NCBI GenBank assembly: GCA_963513935.1
Contig: OY740774.1
Coordinates: 26,059,949-26,123,948 of the forward strand
Source of the DNA: Aphrophora alni
Taxonomy: Eukaryota > Arthropoda > Insecta > Hemiptera > Aphrophoridae
Direction: 5' to 3'
Length of the DNA: 64,000 nucleotides
Shown here: positions 23,412 to 34,940 of the stretch, in pieces
How the letters are laid out: each line of letters opens with the position of its first letter
Position numbering within the stretch: the stretch's first letter is position 1
Made by a program: the position numbers and the translations under genes
The notes under the pieces: generated by a model
The model's database searches: none
What the model was told of the DNA's origin: nothing
The model's input: only the letters and a program-made list of their open reading frames with translations

Positions 23412-24388
23412 TCGTCTTTTTGTTGCCGAACTCATTGAAGAAGGTTGTTCCGGAAAAAGTGTTTCTCTTAGTAGCAAAAAGAAAAATGTCGTGGAAGATT
23501 AGCCGAAATCAACCGTCGAAATTAAATAGTAACTGCGTCGTTTTGTACAAGTGTTTAATAATAATCTTTGAAGTATAATTAAAAGATAATCGTCGTTTAT
23601 AAGTTAAAAAGAGTCGTCGTCATAAAAGTGTGTGTGTAATAGCGTCGTTCTACAAATGTTTGAACAGGAATAATCATCGAATAAATTAAAAAGTAATCGT
23701 CGTCACAAAAGTGTGTGAAAATAAAAGTGTATGAAGAAAAGAAGATTCGTCGAAAAGATTAAGGCAAATCAATCTTAAGGCAGTCTACGCGGGAACCACG
23801 TTCAAGGAACCGGGAACATTGGAACTGTAATAGAACTTCAGAGTCGATAAGTACAAATTAATGGACAATTTCAATTAAACAAACTACCACCAAATTTTAT
23901 TTATATTTAAGTAAATTATAGTTACCAAAGAACCTAACGAACCCGTAAAGAGAAAGTAAAATTAAATTAATAAATAATAAATTTCAGTTAGCCGGAGCAT
24001 TTTATCAAAATAATTCAAAGTCAAAAATAAAAATAAAAATTCTGATGCACTCTTATTTCTTTATTTTAGATTAAAACATTGTAGAATAAGTAACTTGTAT
24101 TTATCTATGTACTTAGAATAAGTAGTAGATTAAGATGTTAATTGTATAATTATTAAGTGCATCAAGTTTGAAAGATAATTGTTTTATTGTAAATGACATT
24201 TATATAACTCATAAAATAAAACAAAATCGTGTCTTCTATTTCTAATGCTTCTTTTAAAAAATGTTGATACCAATTTGTTGGTAAATCTTGGTTAAAATTG
24301 TAAAATCACAATATATTCCACATTCAGCTGATATAGTATATATAAAACATTATAATATCAATAATATATAATATCAATATAATATAAT
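23412..24388. other. Unassigned DNA, untranslated-leader-like
   Basis: Rich in 'tcgtcg' and 'aagtgtgtg' steps, with two diverged internal copies of a block near 23595 and 23690 ('aatcgtcgt...aaaagtgtgtg'). The texture recalls a retroelement leader or LTR, but I found no primer-binding site, polypurine tract or partner LTR. Within it 24043-24164 starts with TGATGCACT and ends with AGTGCATCA, a possible very small MITE. Confidence 0.3.
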
Positions 24389-24679
24389 TTTTACATCGGA
24401 CAGACAGGCATGGATAGATATAAAGAACACTTGCCCAATAATAGGCTGTACACTAATAGATCAAGTTTCGCACAACACATTATCGATAACAAGCATTCGT
24501 ATACTAACTTTAAATCTAACCTGACACCTCTCCACATCATTAAAAAAGGACCAATGATGAATGCCATTGAAGAATATGAAATTTACAAATCATTTAAACA
24601 ATCACCAAACGATATTCTCAATGAAAAATTATCTTTCCAATCAAACGCATTATTTGAGACGGCAATGAGTTATAAATAA
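24389..24679 (+). pseudogene. Penelope-like GIY-YIG/C-terminal domain (5'-truncated)
   Basis: The frame is open through the 5' truncation point. It encodes FYIGQTG, then 'MDRYKEHLPNN', 'SSFAQHIIDNKHSYTNF', 'TPLHIIKKGPMMNAIEEYE' and 'NDILNEKLSFQSNALFETA', ending in a stop at 24677-24679. The YIG of the endonuclease is present, but the upstream GIY strand and the Cys cluster are lost. Compared with the 35-kb copies this C-terminal stretch has no frameshift, so it preserves the family's C-terminus best in this window. The reverse transcriptase is missing. Confidence 0.75.
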
Positions 24680-24868
24680 ACTGATATGACCAACCAGTAG
24701 TCAGATAACCTTGGCCTCACCGTAATGCCAGTAGTTCACGAACCATGAAACCGTGCGCATGTAAATTAATGTTAAAATCAACGTATACGTGTATTTATTT
24801 ATTTGTGTGTATAGTGTTAATGTTTTTGTTGTGTTTAATGTTTTAACGACCTCTACGGAGTGAAATAA

Positions 24869-24900
24869 CTGTAGATGGAGCTACGACTCCGAAACGCGTC
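24869..24900 (+). ncRNA. Hammerhead-like core, mutated
   Basis: CTGTAGA where CTGANGA is required, then GGAG/CTCC stem II and GAAACGCGTC. The change at the invariant A suggests an inactive copy of the motif at 35604-35635. Confidence 0.55.
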
Positions 24901-25015
24901 TTTGTAATAAAGACAAACTCAAAGTCACATGACGGAACTATAAAGGTAATATAAATAATTTATTACTCATTACATTATACAAAGTGACTTGGACACCAAA
25001 CAATGAACATTAAAT

Positions 25016-26926
25016 TATAATATGTATTCAATATTTCTAAGATGACTGGCAGATTCCTGTATAGATGTATTATAACAGAAGTAAAGGATATTTTCTATTA
25101 TTTCCGTTTCATTGAAATTGTGTATTAAGGATGCAAAATTTACATTGTCACACGAGAGAAAAAATCGACACGTGTGGTACAGCCGAAGGCAGCAATTTCT
25201 CCAGGACGACAAAGATACTTCACAAACTTTGTGCACACAATCTGTAGTACACACGAACTTTATCCTACAGTTACGGGCACTATAATAGTACAACACTTTT
25301 ATCTTTAACAATTTTACAATGGTTAATTTTATTTTGAGGTAATGCAACAATTACAATTTCCCAAAGGGGCATCAGGTGATTTAATGAATTAGCGTTAGCA
25401 AAGTACTGTGAATGAATGTAAAGAGCACTTTACAAACTATTGTAGAAAAATGTGATTTTCTTATAATACCTACTTACAGATCTTCATTAAACAAAATAAT
25501 AACTTGCAAACAATTTGAACAAATCAATTTGTTTATATTTATTAATGGTATGTTTCGAAGATAACTTAAAAGTTAAGAACCTATTGCTCTAATGGTTTTT
25601 TAAATGGTACCTAACTAAACCTAAAATTACCGTTTAATTTGTATAGGAGGCGCGAAGTGAAGTGAAGCTCTACCCTTAAAACGAATTAGACATTGAAAAT
25701 ATTAGTGAAATCAAGTACAAAAAAAAAAAAACATAAAAAATGCATAACATCTAATGTACATAGATATTAGCAAAAGCTGTGTTTGCATCTCCGGCTAGAC
25801 GTTCCTTGGGATCAATGGTATAACATATAGACATGGATCCGAGTCTGTAGCTCGCTCCGCTTAGATTATATTGTACAAAGTACAGTTGGTTACTGTATTT
25901 GTACAGTCTCTTTCATCTCTTTAATCTTTATTGTGTCGCGAAGCCTGTGATCTTACTAATACCTCTATAATCCCTTTATAAAGTTCCATGTAAATAAAAG
26001 CAGGCATTATAAATGTAAACCTCTAAAATATCTGAAGTAACAAAGGTGTTATTTTGGTTTTTTCAACTCATTTATTAGAAGGCTGTTTTGTTAAAATAAG
26101 CGGACATGATTGTTTGTTTTATATTTCTCTTAAATATTATTTTATATGTAACAATAAATATCATTGTCAAACAGATAGATTATCAGTAGGATTTGCTTTA
26201 TTCAAACGGAACGATTATCTGTTTGATATATCATCATATACAATATATGAAAATGTTTTGATCATACAGGACTTAACATGTTTCATAAAACCAGGTTGTT
26301 GTCATAATTCGAACGGTACAATTTTATAAAATGGCTGTTTAAAAATTACATAAATGAATTATAAACAAGTTTTTTAAAAACAATTAACTAATTTGTTAAG
26401 GCATATTTATTTGTCACTCTTATGTATATTGTAGAAGACAAGTCTATAACTTCTTTCAAACCAATATCAAAGACAAAAGTGACAAGTGAAAAGGATTTCT
26501 CATCCGGATGAGAAAAGCAAGCAGATCAATATTGCCAACAACCATTTTAAGGGACATTAAGAATATTGTATATTAATTGCAGGGGGAAAAGATAAAGATG
26601 TAGCTCCATCTCATAAATATTGTCAGGTGTATTTAGCGACCTACAACTTAATGAAATGTTTGGTAACGTATATGCAACATTTCAAATTAATAAAATTTAT
26701 TATGATTTTAAATTTATTTAATAACAGTGGGTTATTTAACTATTAAATAACTATTAATTTATTTAATCGAATTTCATTTCTGTATATAAACAAAATAATT
26801 AAAGATATTTCAAGAATAAAAATCAACTACTGTTATTAATTGATGAATCTAGAACATAAAAATAAATATAGAAAATGAGTAATTAATTACTTGTTTCTCA
26901 CCGTCAAGCACTATTTAAAGTATCTA
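25016..26926. other. Unassigned AT-rich DNA
   Basis: Small frames on both strands without recognisable domains. Nothing else supported. Confidence 0.5.
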
Positions 26927-27383
26927 GTTGTATTACCGGTTTCAGTGGATCAAGCCACCATCATCAGATCAAACCTCAAAAAGATGTTTTTTCATTCCAT
27001 TGCTAAGGAATATGCAGCTAAACACTACATAAAACTGACATAAAAATACTGATATGAATAACAACACTTGAAAACATGTACACTATACATCAATGATCAA
27101 ACACTTTAAAGATAAAAAACGACATATTTTGTATCAGTTACGTACCAGCATTTTTATAACTGGAATCTTGTACAGAATTACATTCCAGTTATGAACATGC
27201 TCTCTACAAAATAACAAGTGTATTAAAATAATATGTAGTTTTTTAATCTTTAAAATGTTTATCATTGATATATTGTATACATGTTTAAAAGTTTTTGTGT
27301 TCATTCATGTGTTTTTATGTCATAGTTTTTAACGACATTTTTCTTACCATGGTGGTGTGACCCGCCGAAACTGGTAATCCAAC
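26927..27383. repeat. Non-coding foldback with hammerhead-like ends
   Basis: The outer ends mirror each other ('gttgtattaccggtttcag' against the reverse of 'cgccgaaactggtaatccaac'). Intermediate blocks mirror too ('aacatgtacactatacatcaatgat' versus 'atcattgatatattgtatacatgtt'), and so does the centre ('ataactggaat' 27156-27166 versus 'attccagttat' 27182-27192). Arms are about 230 and 200 bp, diverged. The left arm carries a hammerhead-like core on the minus strand. It looks like two Penelope-type 3' ends joined head to head without coding sequence. Confidence 0.65.
26934..26967 (-). ncRNA. Hammerhead-like motif
   Basis: On the minus strand: CTGATGA, stem II GTGG/CCAC with a 6-nt loop, then GAAACCGGTA, which gives a minimal helix III (AC/GU) and predicted cleavage after the final A. 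Helix I is interrupted (2 bp, internal loop, 3 bp). The right arm at 27367-27376 keeps GAAACTGGTA, but its CTGATGA is lost. Confidence 0.55.
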
Positions 27384-27550
27384 AATCAGGATACTTATGA
27401 GATCTCACAGCTTATTTACACACAGCCTGCTATGTTTAGATAAATTTTGATAAGTCCAAAAGTAGGCCTTGGCATTGGGAACCTTTTGTTTGTTTGTGAA
27501 AGATAGTGCAGCGATTGCAGTGTTTGATGAATGACTGCACACCTATCCTT

Positions 27551-28533
27551 ATGGAGTCGATGACCATTAGAGGAGCCAGGGCCGAGTACCTAATGAAAAT
27601 TAAAAGGTTGCGGGAGTCAGGGTATACAGTTTATTATGCAGATGAAACGTGGTGTGGCGCAAATCACTCGATGAAATACGGCTAGCAAGAACAAATTCTA
27701 CCTGGTTAATAACATCAAAATTTAGATTTTGTTTAGGGTTGTCCAGCAGATAAATGGATGGAGGGGAGATATAATGTAAACCATCTGGAGCTGGGGAAAA
27801 AACAATCATTTTACACATAGGAATCAAAAATGGATTTTTTGAAAGCGGAGAAAAATGTTTTGTTGTGAAGAAAAATAAGATTGCAGATTATCACGATGAG
27901 ATGAATGCAAAGCATTACGAAGAGTGGTTTAGCGCCATCGTACAAAATATACATGATAAAAAATATGCTATTGTAATAGATCAGGCTCCTTACTATACAA
28001 TGATACATCCGGAAACAAGAAAGCCTTGTAGTAGTTGGTTAGACGACATCATTGTATGGCTGTTAAGAAAAAAACATCCCACTACCGGAAGGAGCGTCAC
28101 AGTGGGCAGATCTTACCAAACCAGTGTTACTTATAATTACAAAGCCACACTTCAATGTAAAAGAAAAGTTACTGGATAAAATAGTGAAAAGAATCAATAA
28201 ACCATTCAAATGATTTGGCTGCCTGTGGCCCATTGTCAATTAAATGCAATTGAACTCATTTAGGATTATGTTAAAAATGAGATAGCAAAAAGAAATAAAA
28301 GTTATAAGGTAGAAGAGGTATGTCAGTTAGCCTCAGATATTATGGATAATGTACCAGAAAATTTGTGGAAAAACTGTGTCGAACATGTTAGGAACATAGA
28401 AAATCAATATGTTCAAAGAGAAAATTTAGTCGACATTGCGGAGGAACCCATGATAGTAAATTTAAATGAGTCGGAGTCGAGTGAGGATAGTCATGGCATT
28501 TATTTTGAACTGATAATAATGATAATAAAATAA
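27551..28533 (+). pseudogene. Decayed DDE_3 (IS630/Tc1-like) transposase C-terminal half
   Basis: Pieces in at least two frames together give a DDE_3 superfamily endonuclease. They are 'KRLRESGYTVYYADETW' (first Asp, about 27590-27645), a damaged middle with several stops, 'DYHDEMNAKHYEEWF' and 'AIVIDQAPYYTMIHPE' (second Asp, 27865-28020), and 'HCQLNAIELI' followed by a stop where the family has Trp (third acidic residue, near 28250). The tail 'MDNVPENLWKNCVEHV' lies in 28342-28533. The lesions exclude function. The N-terminal helix-turn-helix half is not found next to it; a copy of that half is at 4581-5048, apparently the same family. No inverted ends were found around this copy. Confidence 0.75.
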
Positions 28534-28617
28534 ACAATTTTTCGTGTGTTATAACAACTATCGCTTTCCTTCCAATGGCACTGCTATATTGTAAAGTCAC
28601 AAGTGCAAGAAGAAAAT

Positions 28618-28620
<3 letters not shown>

Positions 28621-28663
<43 letters not shown>
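28621..28663 (+). repeat. (AT)n microsatellite
   Basis: About 21 uninterrupted AT units, flanked by inverted 'gaaaataca'/'tgtattttc'. Confidence 0.95.
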
Positions 28664-28665
<2 letters not shown>

Positions 28666-30567
28666 ATTTTCTTTTATTGTTTCTATTCTATAATTAAGAT
28701 ATAAAAGATTATGCAGCTGTAAGTTAAATCCATATTTAAAACTTGAATCTGTTGACGTTCGGAAAAAAATGAACCCAGTATAAACTGACTGTACATAAAC
28801 GCTGTTAACCATAGCCGGCTGATCAAAACATGCTTTGTTTAAAATTGTACTATAAAATATTTGTAATCAAAATTACAAAGTCACATCCTTCATTGGAATT
28901 TATTTACATATTTTAAAAATGTCAGTGAAAATTGCAATTATCTATAACAATCCGTTATGAAGATATCAATAATTCACAAATACTTTAATAACAATTTTGT
29001 TGTAGTGATTATTTTATTACGAAACTTGAGTATGTTGTTAACAATAATACTGTTAATAAACCCATAACAGGAAATTTGTTAGCGCCATTAGTTTTTACAC
29101 TGCGAAAATTCAAAGACGCGTTTTTTACCTTCCATCGCTATTTTTACATTTAACAAAATATTTTAAAAATATAAACTATTTATGGTTATACATCGATTTA
29201 TTGAGGAACAAGATGATATGCTCATTTCATTTTTAGCATTACTTTTGTCAGTACAGCAATGCCGCAAAGTGATAATAAAAAAACCTATTATATCCTCTAA
29301 GAATATTTCCACCACTTCTCTGCTGCAGATAATTATCTCAGATTGTACCGCCATGCTGTCGCCGCACTTCTTTTCCAGTTCTTCTCCCTGATTTGGTAAT
29401 TCTTATAATTTATCGCCAGTCTTGATCACAATTGTTTCTGTTGTAGATAACAAATGCTTTATAACATCAAAAGACTGTTTACACGTCGATTGTAATATGA
29501 AAAGAAGATTTATAGAGTCCGTCAAACTGTATATTTTATTTTGGGTAGAATATTATATCACCCAGACGCCTTATAAAATAAAGGAGGAAAACAATATAAT
29601 TGGAATGATGATGAAAAGTCATCTAACTCAAGTTAACGTGAAAAAAAAGGAAAAAAAGAAGATACAGCTAGGGTCCTAATGATTTCCACTATGGGAAGAG
29701 AATGTACTAGAAAAGAGAAAAACTTAATCAGTTGTACTCTGTTCTAGATTTTCAAACAAATGTATGTAAAATTTCTTGAAATAAGTAAATCATCATAACG
29801 TGGATGATATTAAAATGATTCGACTCCATTATATTAGTCTTAAACTTATTCAGAAAGTTAAAGTGGAAAGAATCAAGCTGTCTAAGGACAGGAAACTACT
29901 AATGGGCTTGCAAGAAACCATCAATCTTCAATAAATTCAAACTTCAGCTGATTACACAGTGTGATGGATTTCTTATCCGTTACACCAGGTGATCTATCAC
30001 AACAATTAGATTTATATATTTAGCATTACCCAACCTTACACTCGGTAAAATATATAAGTCATTGAAGGTATGCAGCTTTATTTATAAGTTATCTCAAAAT
30101 GAAACCTCGTTTCATCATTACGTGCTGAGAATTTTTATGTTCAACACTATAACTCGTAGCGATGCGCAGATAGGGTATTCGTAGTAAAGATGGGCAGAAC
30201 GGATATATTTTCAATCCATAGACCAAACGACAAGATTAAATGGCTCATTCATTCCGATTATAGTTCATTCGTGACGTCATATGTAGTGTGGATCTTTTTA
30301 ATTGTTCCCTGTTAGTTAAATGTGAAAAAAAGAAGACAAGAAGATAAAATATTGTATTGTAACCGATCAGTCGCCACCTCTATCTCTAGCTCTTGTCTTA
30401 TAGATTCTAAGTTTCATGTGTATCACCCCAAACAGGTTTTTTTTTTTATAAACCTCGGGGTCAAACTTTATTAGTCTTAAGTTTGTAAAGTTTTGTAATC
30501 TGAACATGAATATGTATATAGTTGACTAATAAACATATTTAATTCATTTAAAAAAATAATAATAATA
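28664..30567. other. Unassigned AT-rich DNA
   Basis: Frames at 29182-29391 and 29422-29679 lack any recognisable domain and have background composition. No other feature. Confidence 0.5.
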
Positions 30568-30765
30568 ATAAATAAAGACATCGCATTCAAATATACTAAT
30601 AGTGTCAGGGTCGGAAGAGAACAAGAGTTGATCAAGAGAGACCTAAGATAGACGAAAGAGAGGAGGATTTAACTCAAGACTTTTGAAGAAAGGTGAAAAT
30701 CAAATTAGGGCCCCTCAGGACTGCAATGCCCGCACTCAATATGGTGAGCCCTTGAGGGGCCTTTT
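30568..30765 (+). repeat. Repeat A copy
   Basis: 'atactaatagtgtcagggtc', 'gaagagaacaagagttgatc', 'aagagagacctaagatag' and 'gatttaactcaagac' in family order. It ends with a local palindrome, 'ggcccctcagg' to 'cccttgaggggcc'. Confidence 0.75.
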
Positions 30766-31456
30766 TATAAGTTGTCTCAAAAGGATGAGTACTTTCATCA
30801 TTAAAGATGAGAATTTTCGAGTTCAACGCATTAAATTAATAAACAACGACATTTTAATTTCTTAAGTTTGTGGTTTCGTTACAATAAACATTTTTTACTG
30901 TCATAAAGACAATATTGATAGAAATGGATCACCTCTGATGGGCTTGCACCTCGATACTGCTTCTTCACCTATAAATTTTATACTGCAGTTCTCTAGTGAC
31001 TAGATTAGGATGAGGCAGTAGTATCGTGGACAGTTAAAAAAAGACGAGAGTGTAATATCGAGAATTATTGTGTTCGGTCCTTATTATTTCTAAATGTTTA
31101 CTTGTATTGTTATTGCCTTTTATACAAAGCGCTTTCTTTGGTTTCAGTCATTAAATTTTACATCTCACTATAAAATTGTTAAAATTTTAAAATAAACGAC
31201 GTTCAAGATGGACTATTTTCCTTTATTTTTAACTTTGGACTGATAACATTCGATTACAATTTACTGTGATGTAGTGATCAGTCTTTTCAACAGATAAGAG
31301 TTTTAGGATTAGAAAACTGATTCTTATCGCTAGTTCTAATACAATATATTATTTTATACAGCCATCTCAGATGTCCGAAATATGTGTACAATAAATTTCA
31401 AAACTAAACTACAAAACAATATTTTTTTTCGACTTGGTGAAAACTGAAAATCGATT
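30766..31456. other. Unassigned AT-rich DNA
   Basis: Nothing recognised. Confidence 0.5.
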
Positions 31457-31502
31457 ATTATCGTTAATATTCAATTATCGTTAATATTCAATTATCGTTA
31501 AT
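31457..31502 (+). repeat. Tandem repeat, 17-bp unit, 2.7 copies
   Basis: 'attatcgttaatattca' starts at 31457, 31474 and 31491 (last copy partial). Confidence 0.9.
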
Positions 31503-31909
31503 AATTATAACTTTGTCGTTACTATAAATACACGATAATGTAAAAACCTGAATTGATCAAAAGAAATAACTTTAAAAACGTTAAGAAAATATTCACCGGT
31601 AACTTTTTACACAAGATGGAGAAGAAACAAATGGCTCAAAAACATTGCATACATTTTCTTACTCACTCACTCATCTCTAAAATGAAATAATATTAATTCT
31701 CAAAAATGTCAATTTTCAAACAAAATGTGAAAATGAACAATCTTTGAAACAAACAATTATATATTTAAATATGGCCCTAAAGTGACTTCATCTGTGCTAA
31801 CACGTCCTAAACGTTTTTATAATTTATTGAAATCGAGTTTTTATTAATAAGGAGTTCGAATTTAGTTTGTTTTTTACCAATCATCCCTGAATCATAATAT
31901 TGTATTACT
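31503..31909. other. Unassigned AT-rich DNA
   Basis: Nothing recognised. Confidence 0.5.
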
Positions 31910-32950
31910 TGCAATTTTGTAGACATGTTTGAGTCATTATTTTTCACATTTCACTAAATTTTGAGCTTAGATTTTGAGATATAACGTTTTTAATAACAGC
32001 CACGCGTACATTTTAAAAATTTTAACCCATAACTTATGGACTAGCATTTATAGAGAAATGTCGACCAGTTCCTAATTATTAGGGTCCTTAGTGGCTACAC
32101 TTTAGAAAATTTGATCAAAATATTTAAAACCGATTTTGAAAAATCGTAGTTTTTTTGTTTTTGTTTTGATTAAAATTGGTCAACGTGTTTGGTCTGGCAC
32201 TGAACTACGGCAAACATACCTCATTCCAAAAAAAAAAACTTGATACAGATTTGTTTACCCACCACAGAACTTTTTCTCTACTACGTACATGTGATAAAAT
32301 AATAAAGAACATTAGAAATTTTTGAAGTTTGTGATATTATTCAACACAATATAGAAGTATTAATTTTGAAGTAAAAACGGACAGTTTTACTGGACGTATA
32401 TTAAGACCGATTTTTTAAAACAATTTTGAAGGAATTATTGATCAAAAGTGCAAACGATTTGAATAATTTTTTTTTTGTCAAAAGAAAGTGAAAGTCTCCT
32501 GTGCATAATTGCAAAGTTTCACATAAATCCGCCCACAAAACTCCATTCTAACAAAAAAAAATCTTTCTCGTCAGCTCCACAAAAAATATCTCAAGTTTTC
32601 CCCAAAGTATTTCTTGTTAGAGAAAAGTTGGTGTTCAAGATTTAGACATCAATGTTTTTTACAAAAATATTTTTAATAGTTGCAATATTTTATTTTTAAA
32701 TAAAAACTCACCCTAAACGTAAATTATATTTTATGATGACAGTCAAAGTTTCTTTTGGGTTTTTTTTACAATTATTACTGAACAGTAATTTTCTTTTACT
32801 TAACGTTTTAGTGTCCTGGTCTGTAAAAATAATCTTTAATTTTCACAAAATCGGTTTAACCAATTTTGAGAATTTAGGTCTTTTCATAACAGCTCCTTGA
32901 ATTATTTCAATTTCCTCCAACCGCCATTTTGAGGAAATGATCACTAATTG
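31910..32950. repeat. Repeat B copies (one or two, diverged)
   Basis: Recurring phrases such as 'gggtccttagtggctaca', 'tttgatcaaaatatttaaaacc', 'cagccacgcgtacatttt' and 'tttctctactacgtacatg' recur in order at 35781-36250, 37100-37450 and 52949-53235. AT-rich and non-coding. Class unknown. Confidence 0.5.
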
Positions 32951-32954
32951 ATTT

Positions 32955-33167
32955 TGTTGGGTCTTTAGAGGATTCCCGAGGGATTGTAGCTGAATCTACA
33001 ACTTTTTGCATATAGCTTTAGTAAGATATACTCTTTCATCTTTCTTATCAAATCTGTCATGTTCAATTCTCGTTATTTAAAAAACCTGGCGCTATTAGAG
33101 TATTCGTGGCTTATATGTCATTGTTTTATGTTCTTTTTTATAGTACTACGATGACCAAAAGCTTTTT
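32955..33167 (-). repeat. Repeat A copy, left part (split by Penelope-like insertion)
   Basis: The plus strand reads 'tctttagaggattcccgagg', 'gattgtagctgaatctac', 'ggcgctattagagtattcg' and 'gttttatgttc', the reverse of the family order. It ends in 'aaaagcttttt' (33157-33167), which is repeated at 35756-35766, after which the Repeat A sequence resumes. Confidence 0.75.
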
Positions 33168-33236
33168 AACATTTGATGTAGTAATAAATCACCTCATTTG
33201 TTCTGTCATGTGACTTTATTTGTCTTGTTTTCTCAA

Positions 33237-33268
33237 GACGCGTTTCGGAGTCAGGACTCCATCTTCAG
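33237..33268 (-). ncRNA. Hammerhead-like core in 3' UTR (minus copy)
   Basis: Minus-strand CTGAAGA, one extra T, stem II GGAGTC/GACTCC, then GAAACGCGTC, which forms a 2-bp helix III and predicts cleavage after the final C. Helix I is weak (2-3 bp next to the core), so activity would depend on longer pairing or dimers. Confidence 0.6.
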
Positions 33269-33779
33269 TTATATCTCTGTAGTAGAGGTCGTCAAAACAT
33301 TAAAACAATTACGAAGACACAAATATATAAAATAACACACACACAAAATGCACATACACATTTGTATACACAGTTACTGACCGTGCGCACTGCTGTACGG
33401 TCCGCGGACTACTGATTGCTGTGGTGGGTCAATGGTTGAGAATACTTAAGTATTTATTTATTTATTGATGGCTTTATCAGTCTATTTTATCTCAGCGCTG
33501 TTTCATATAGTGAGTTGGACTGGAAAGATAATTTTTCATTTAACATGTTGTCAGGTGACTGTTTAAATGCCTTGTATATTTCAAACTCTTCAATTGCATT
33601 CATCATTCGTCCCTTTTTTTGGATGTGGAGTGGTGTCATGTTTGTTTTAAAATCAGTGTATGAGTGATTGTTGTCGACTAAATGTTACGTAAAGTTTGAT
33701 CTATAGGCATATAAATTGATTTTAGGTAAATGTTCCTTATAACGCTTCATGAATGTTCTGTCTGTTTGTCCGATAAAGA

Positions 33780-34940
33780 AGCAATCACAGTCGTTGCAAT
33801 CTAGCCTATATACACATGATTTTTATCTGTAGGTATGTTAGTGTTTCTACGTAATATCTTTTGTATGTTGTTATTAGTGCGGTGTGTGACGACGATGCTG
33901 TGTTTATTGAATGCATTTTTTAGAATTGTAGGTAGTATATTGGTGTAGTTAGTGGCAACGAATTTCCTTTTGTCCGTTCTATTCTGTATAATATTTTGTT
34001 TCTTATTCAGTATTGCTTTCTTATGTTTCCTTATTAATTGGTCAATTATTTGGCCATTGAATCCATTTGCTCGAGCAATATGTTTAATAATGTTTATTTC
34101 TTCTATGAAATCTTTATTGTTGAGTGGTATGGATAGGAGTCGATGTACAAAACAGTTGTATTTTTTGTTGGTATGAATGGTATGACTGAGCATGTATTAT
34201 TATATCCGTTGTGGTTACTTTTCTAAATATTTTGTATTGAAATTTATCAGATGTTTTAGTTACAGTCACATCAAGAAAATTGATTCTGTCATTTATTTCA
34301 ATTTCCATGGTGAACTGTAATTTGGGGTTAATAGAGTTCAAATATGTTTTGAGTTTTTCGGTTCGTCTAGTCGTTCCGTTGAATACGATGAAAGTATCGT
34401 CCACGTATCTGGCGTAAAATGTTATGTTATTTTCGAATTTATTAAGTTTCGAGAGTAAAAATTAGTTTTCAAAGACGTTTAGGTAGATATCTGCTAACAG
34501 ACCTGATAAAGGCGAACCCATAGCTAGTCCTTCATTCTGTGTAAAGAATTTATTGTTAAAATTGAAATAATTTTGTCTTAAAACTACATCAATCAATTGC
34601 ATCCATTCATTAATTTCCTGGTGACTTAGTTTTCCATATTCAATGAGGTTGTCTCTTAAAATTGATAATGTCTCCGGTATAGGAACATTTGTGTAAAGGT
34701 TTACAATATCCAGTGATATTATTTTATATTGTTGTAAGATTCTTAGGTTACTGGTCCTGTCTACAAAGTCTATTGTATTCCTGATGGTATGGTTGTTTTT
34801 TATGATGGTGTTGTTTTTAATAACAGTTTCTAGCTTCTTGGCCACTCTGTAACTAGGTGCGTTAATATAATTGATTAGGGGTCGGATAGGGATATTTTGT
34901 TTATGGATCTTTGGTAATCCGTTAAATTGTGGCGCGGATG
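33780..34940 (-). pseudogene. Penelope-like reverse transcriptase with GIY-YIG start (broken)
   Basis: Reading on the minus strand from about 34940: 'APQFNGLPKIHKQNIPIRPL' (thumb-side RT entry motif of this class), 'IISLDIVNLYTNVP' (motif A, catalytic Asp), 'EGLAMGSPLSGLLADIYL' (motif B), then 'YARYVDDTFIVF' (YVDD, motif C) and 'NDRINFLDVTVTKT'. Breaks are an in-frame stop just after 'NVFEN' (about 34460), a frameshift near 34190 and more in the GIY-YIG part. The N-terminus upstream of APQF is absent because the element is joined there to the inverted copy. Family roles are reverse transcription and GIY-YIG nicking of the target; this copy is not functional. Codons upstream of APQF in the long open frame are antisense to the neighbouring copy and are not protein of this element. 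Confidence 0.85.

Larger units (their letters stand above)
24389..25015 (+). mobile_element. Penelope-like 3' fragment, same family as 33168-35755
   Basis: Begins inside the GIY-YIG domain ('FYIGQTG' encoded at 24389-24409), includes the C-terminal domain to the stop at 24679, then a 3' untranslated region homologous to that of the 35-kb copy: 'aacgacctctac', a hammerhead-like core, 'aaagtcacatgacggaac', 'taatttattact', 'gacttggaca' and 'aatgaacattaaa'. 5'-truncated, as is usual for such insertions. Confidence 0.75.

Noticed and set aside
23412..24388. LTR retrotransposon LTR
   Set aside because: No second LTR, primer-binding site or polypurine tract was found in the window; kept only as an unexplained region.
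29163..29679. Cluster of small frames on both strands
   Set aside because: No domains, no splice or promoter signals, background composition.
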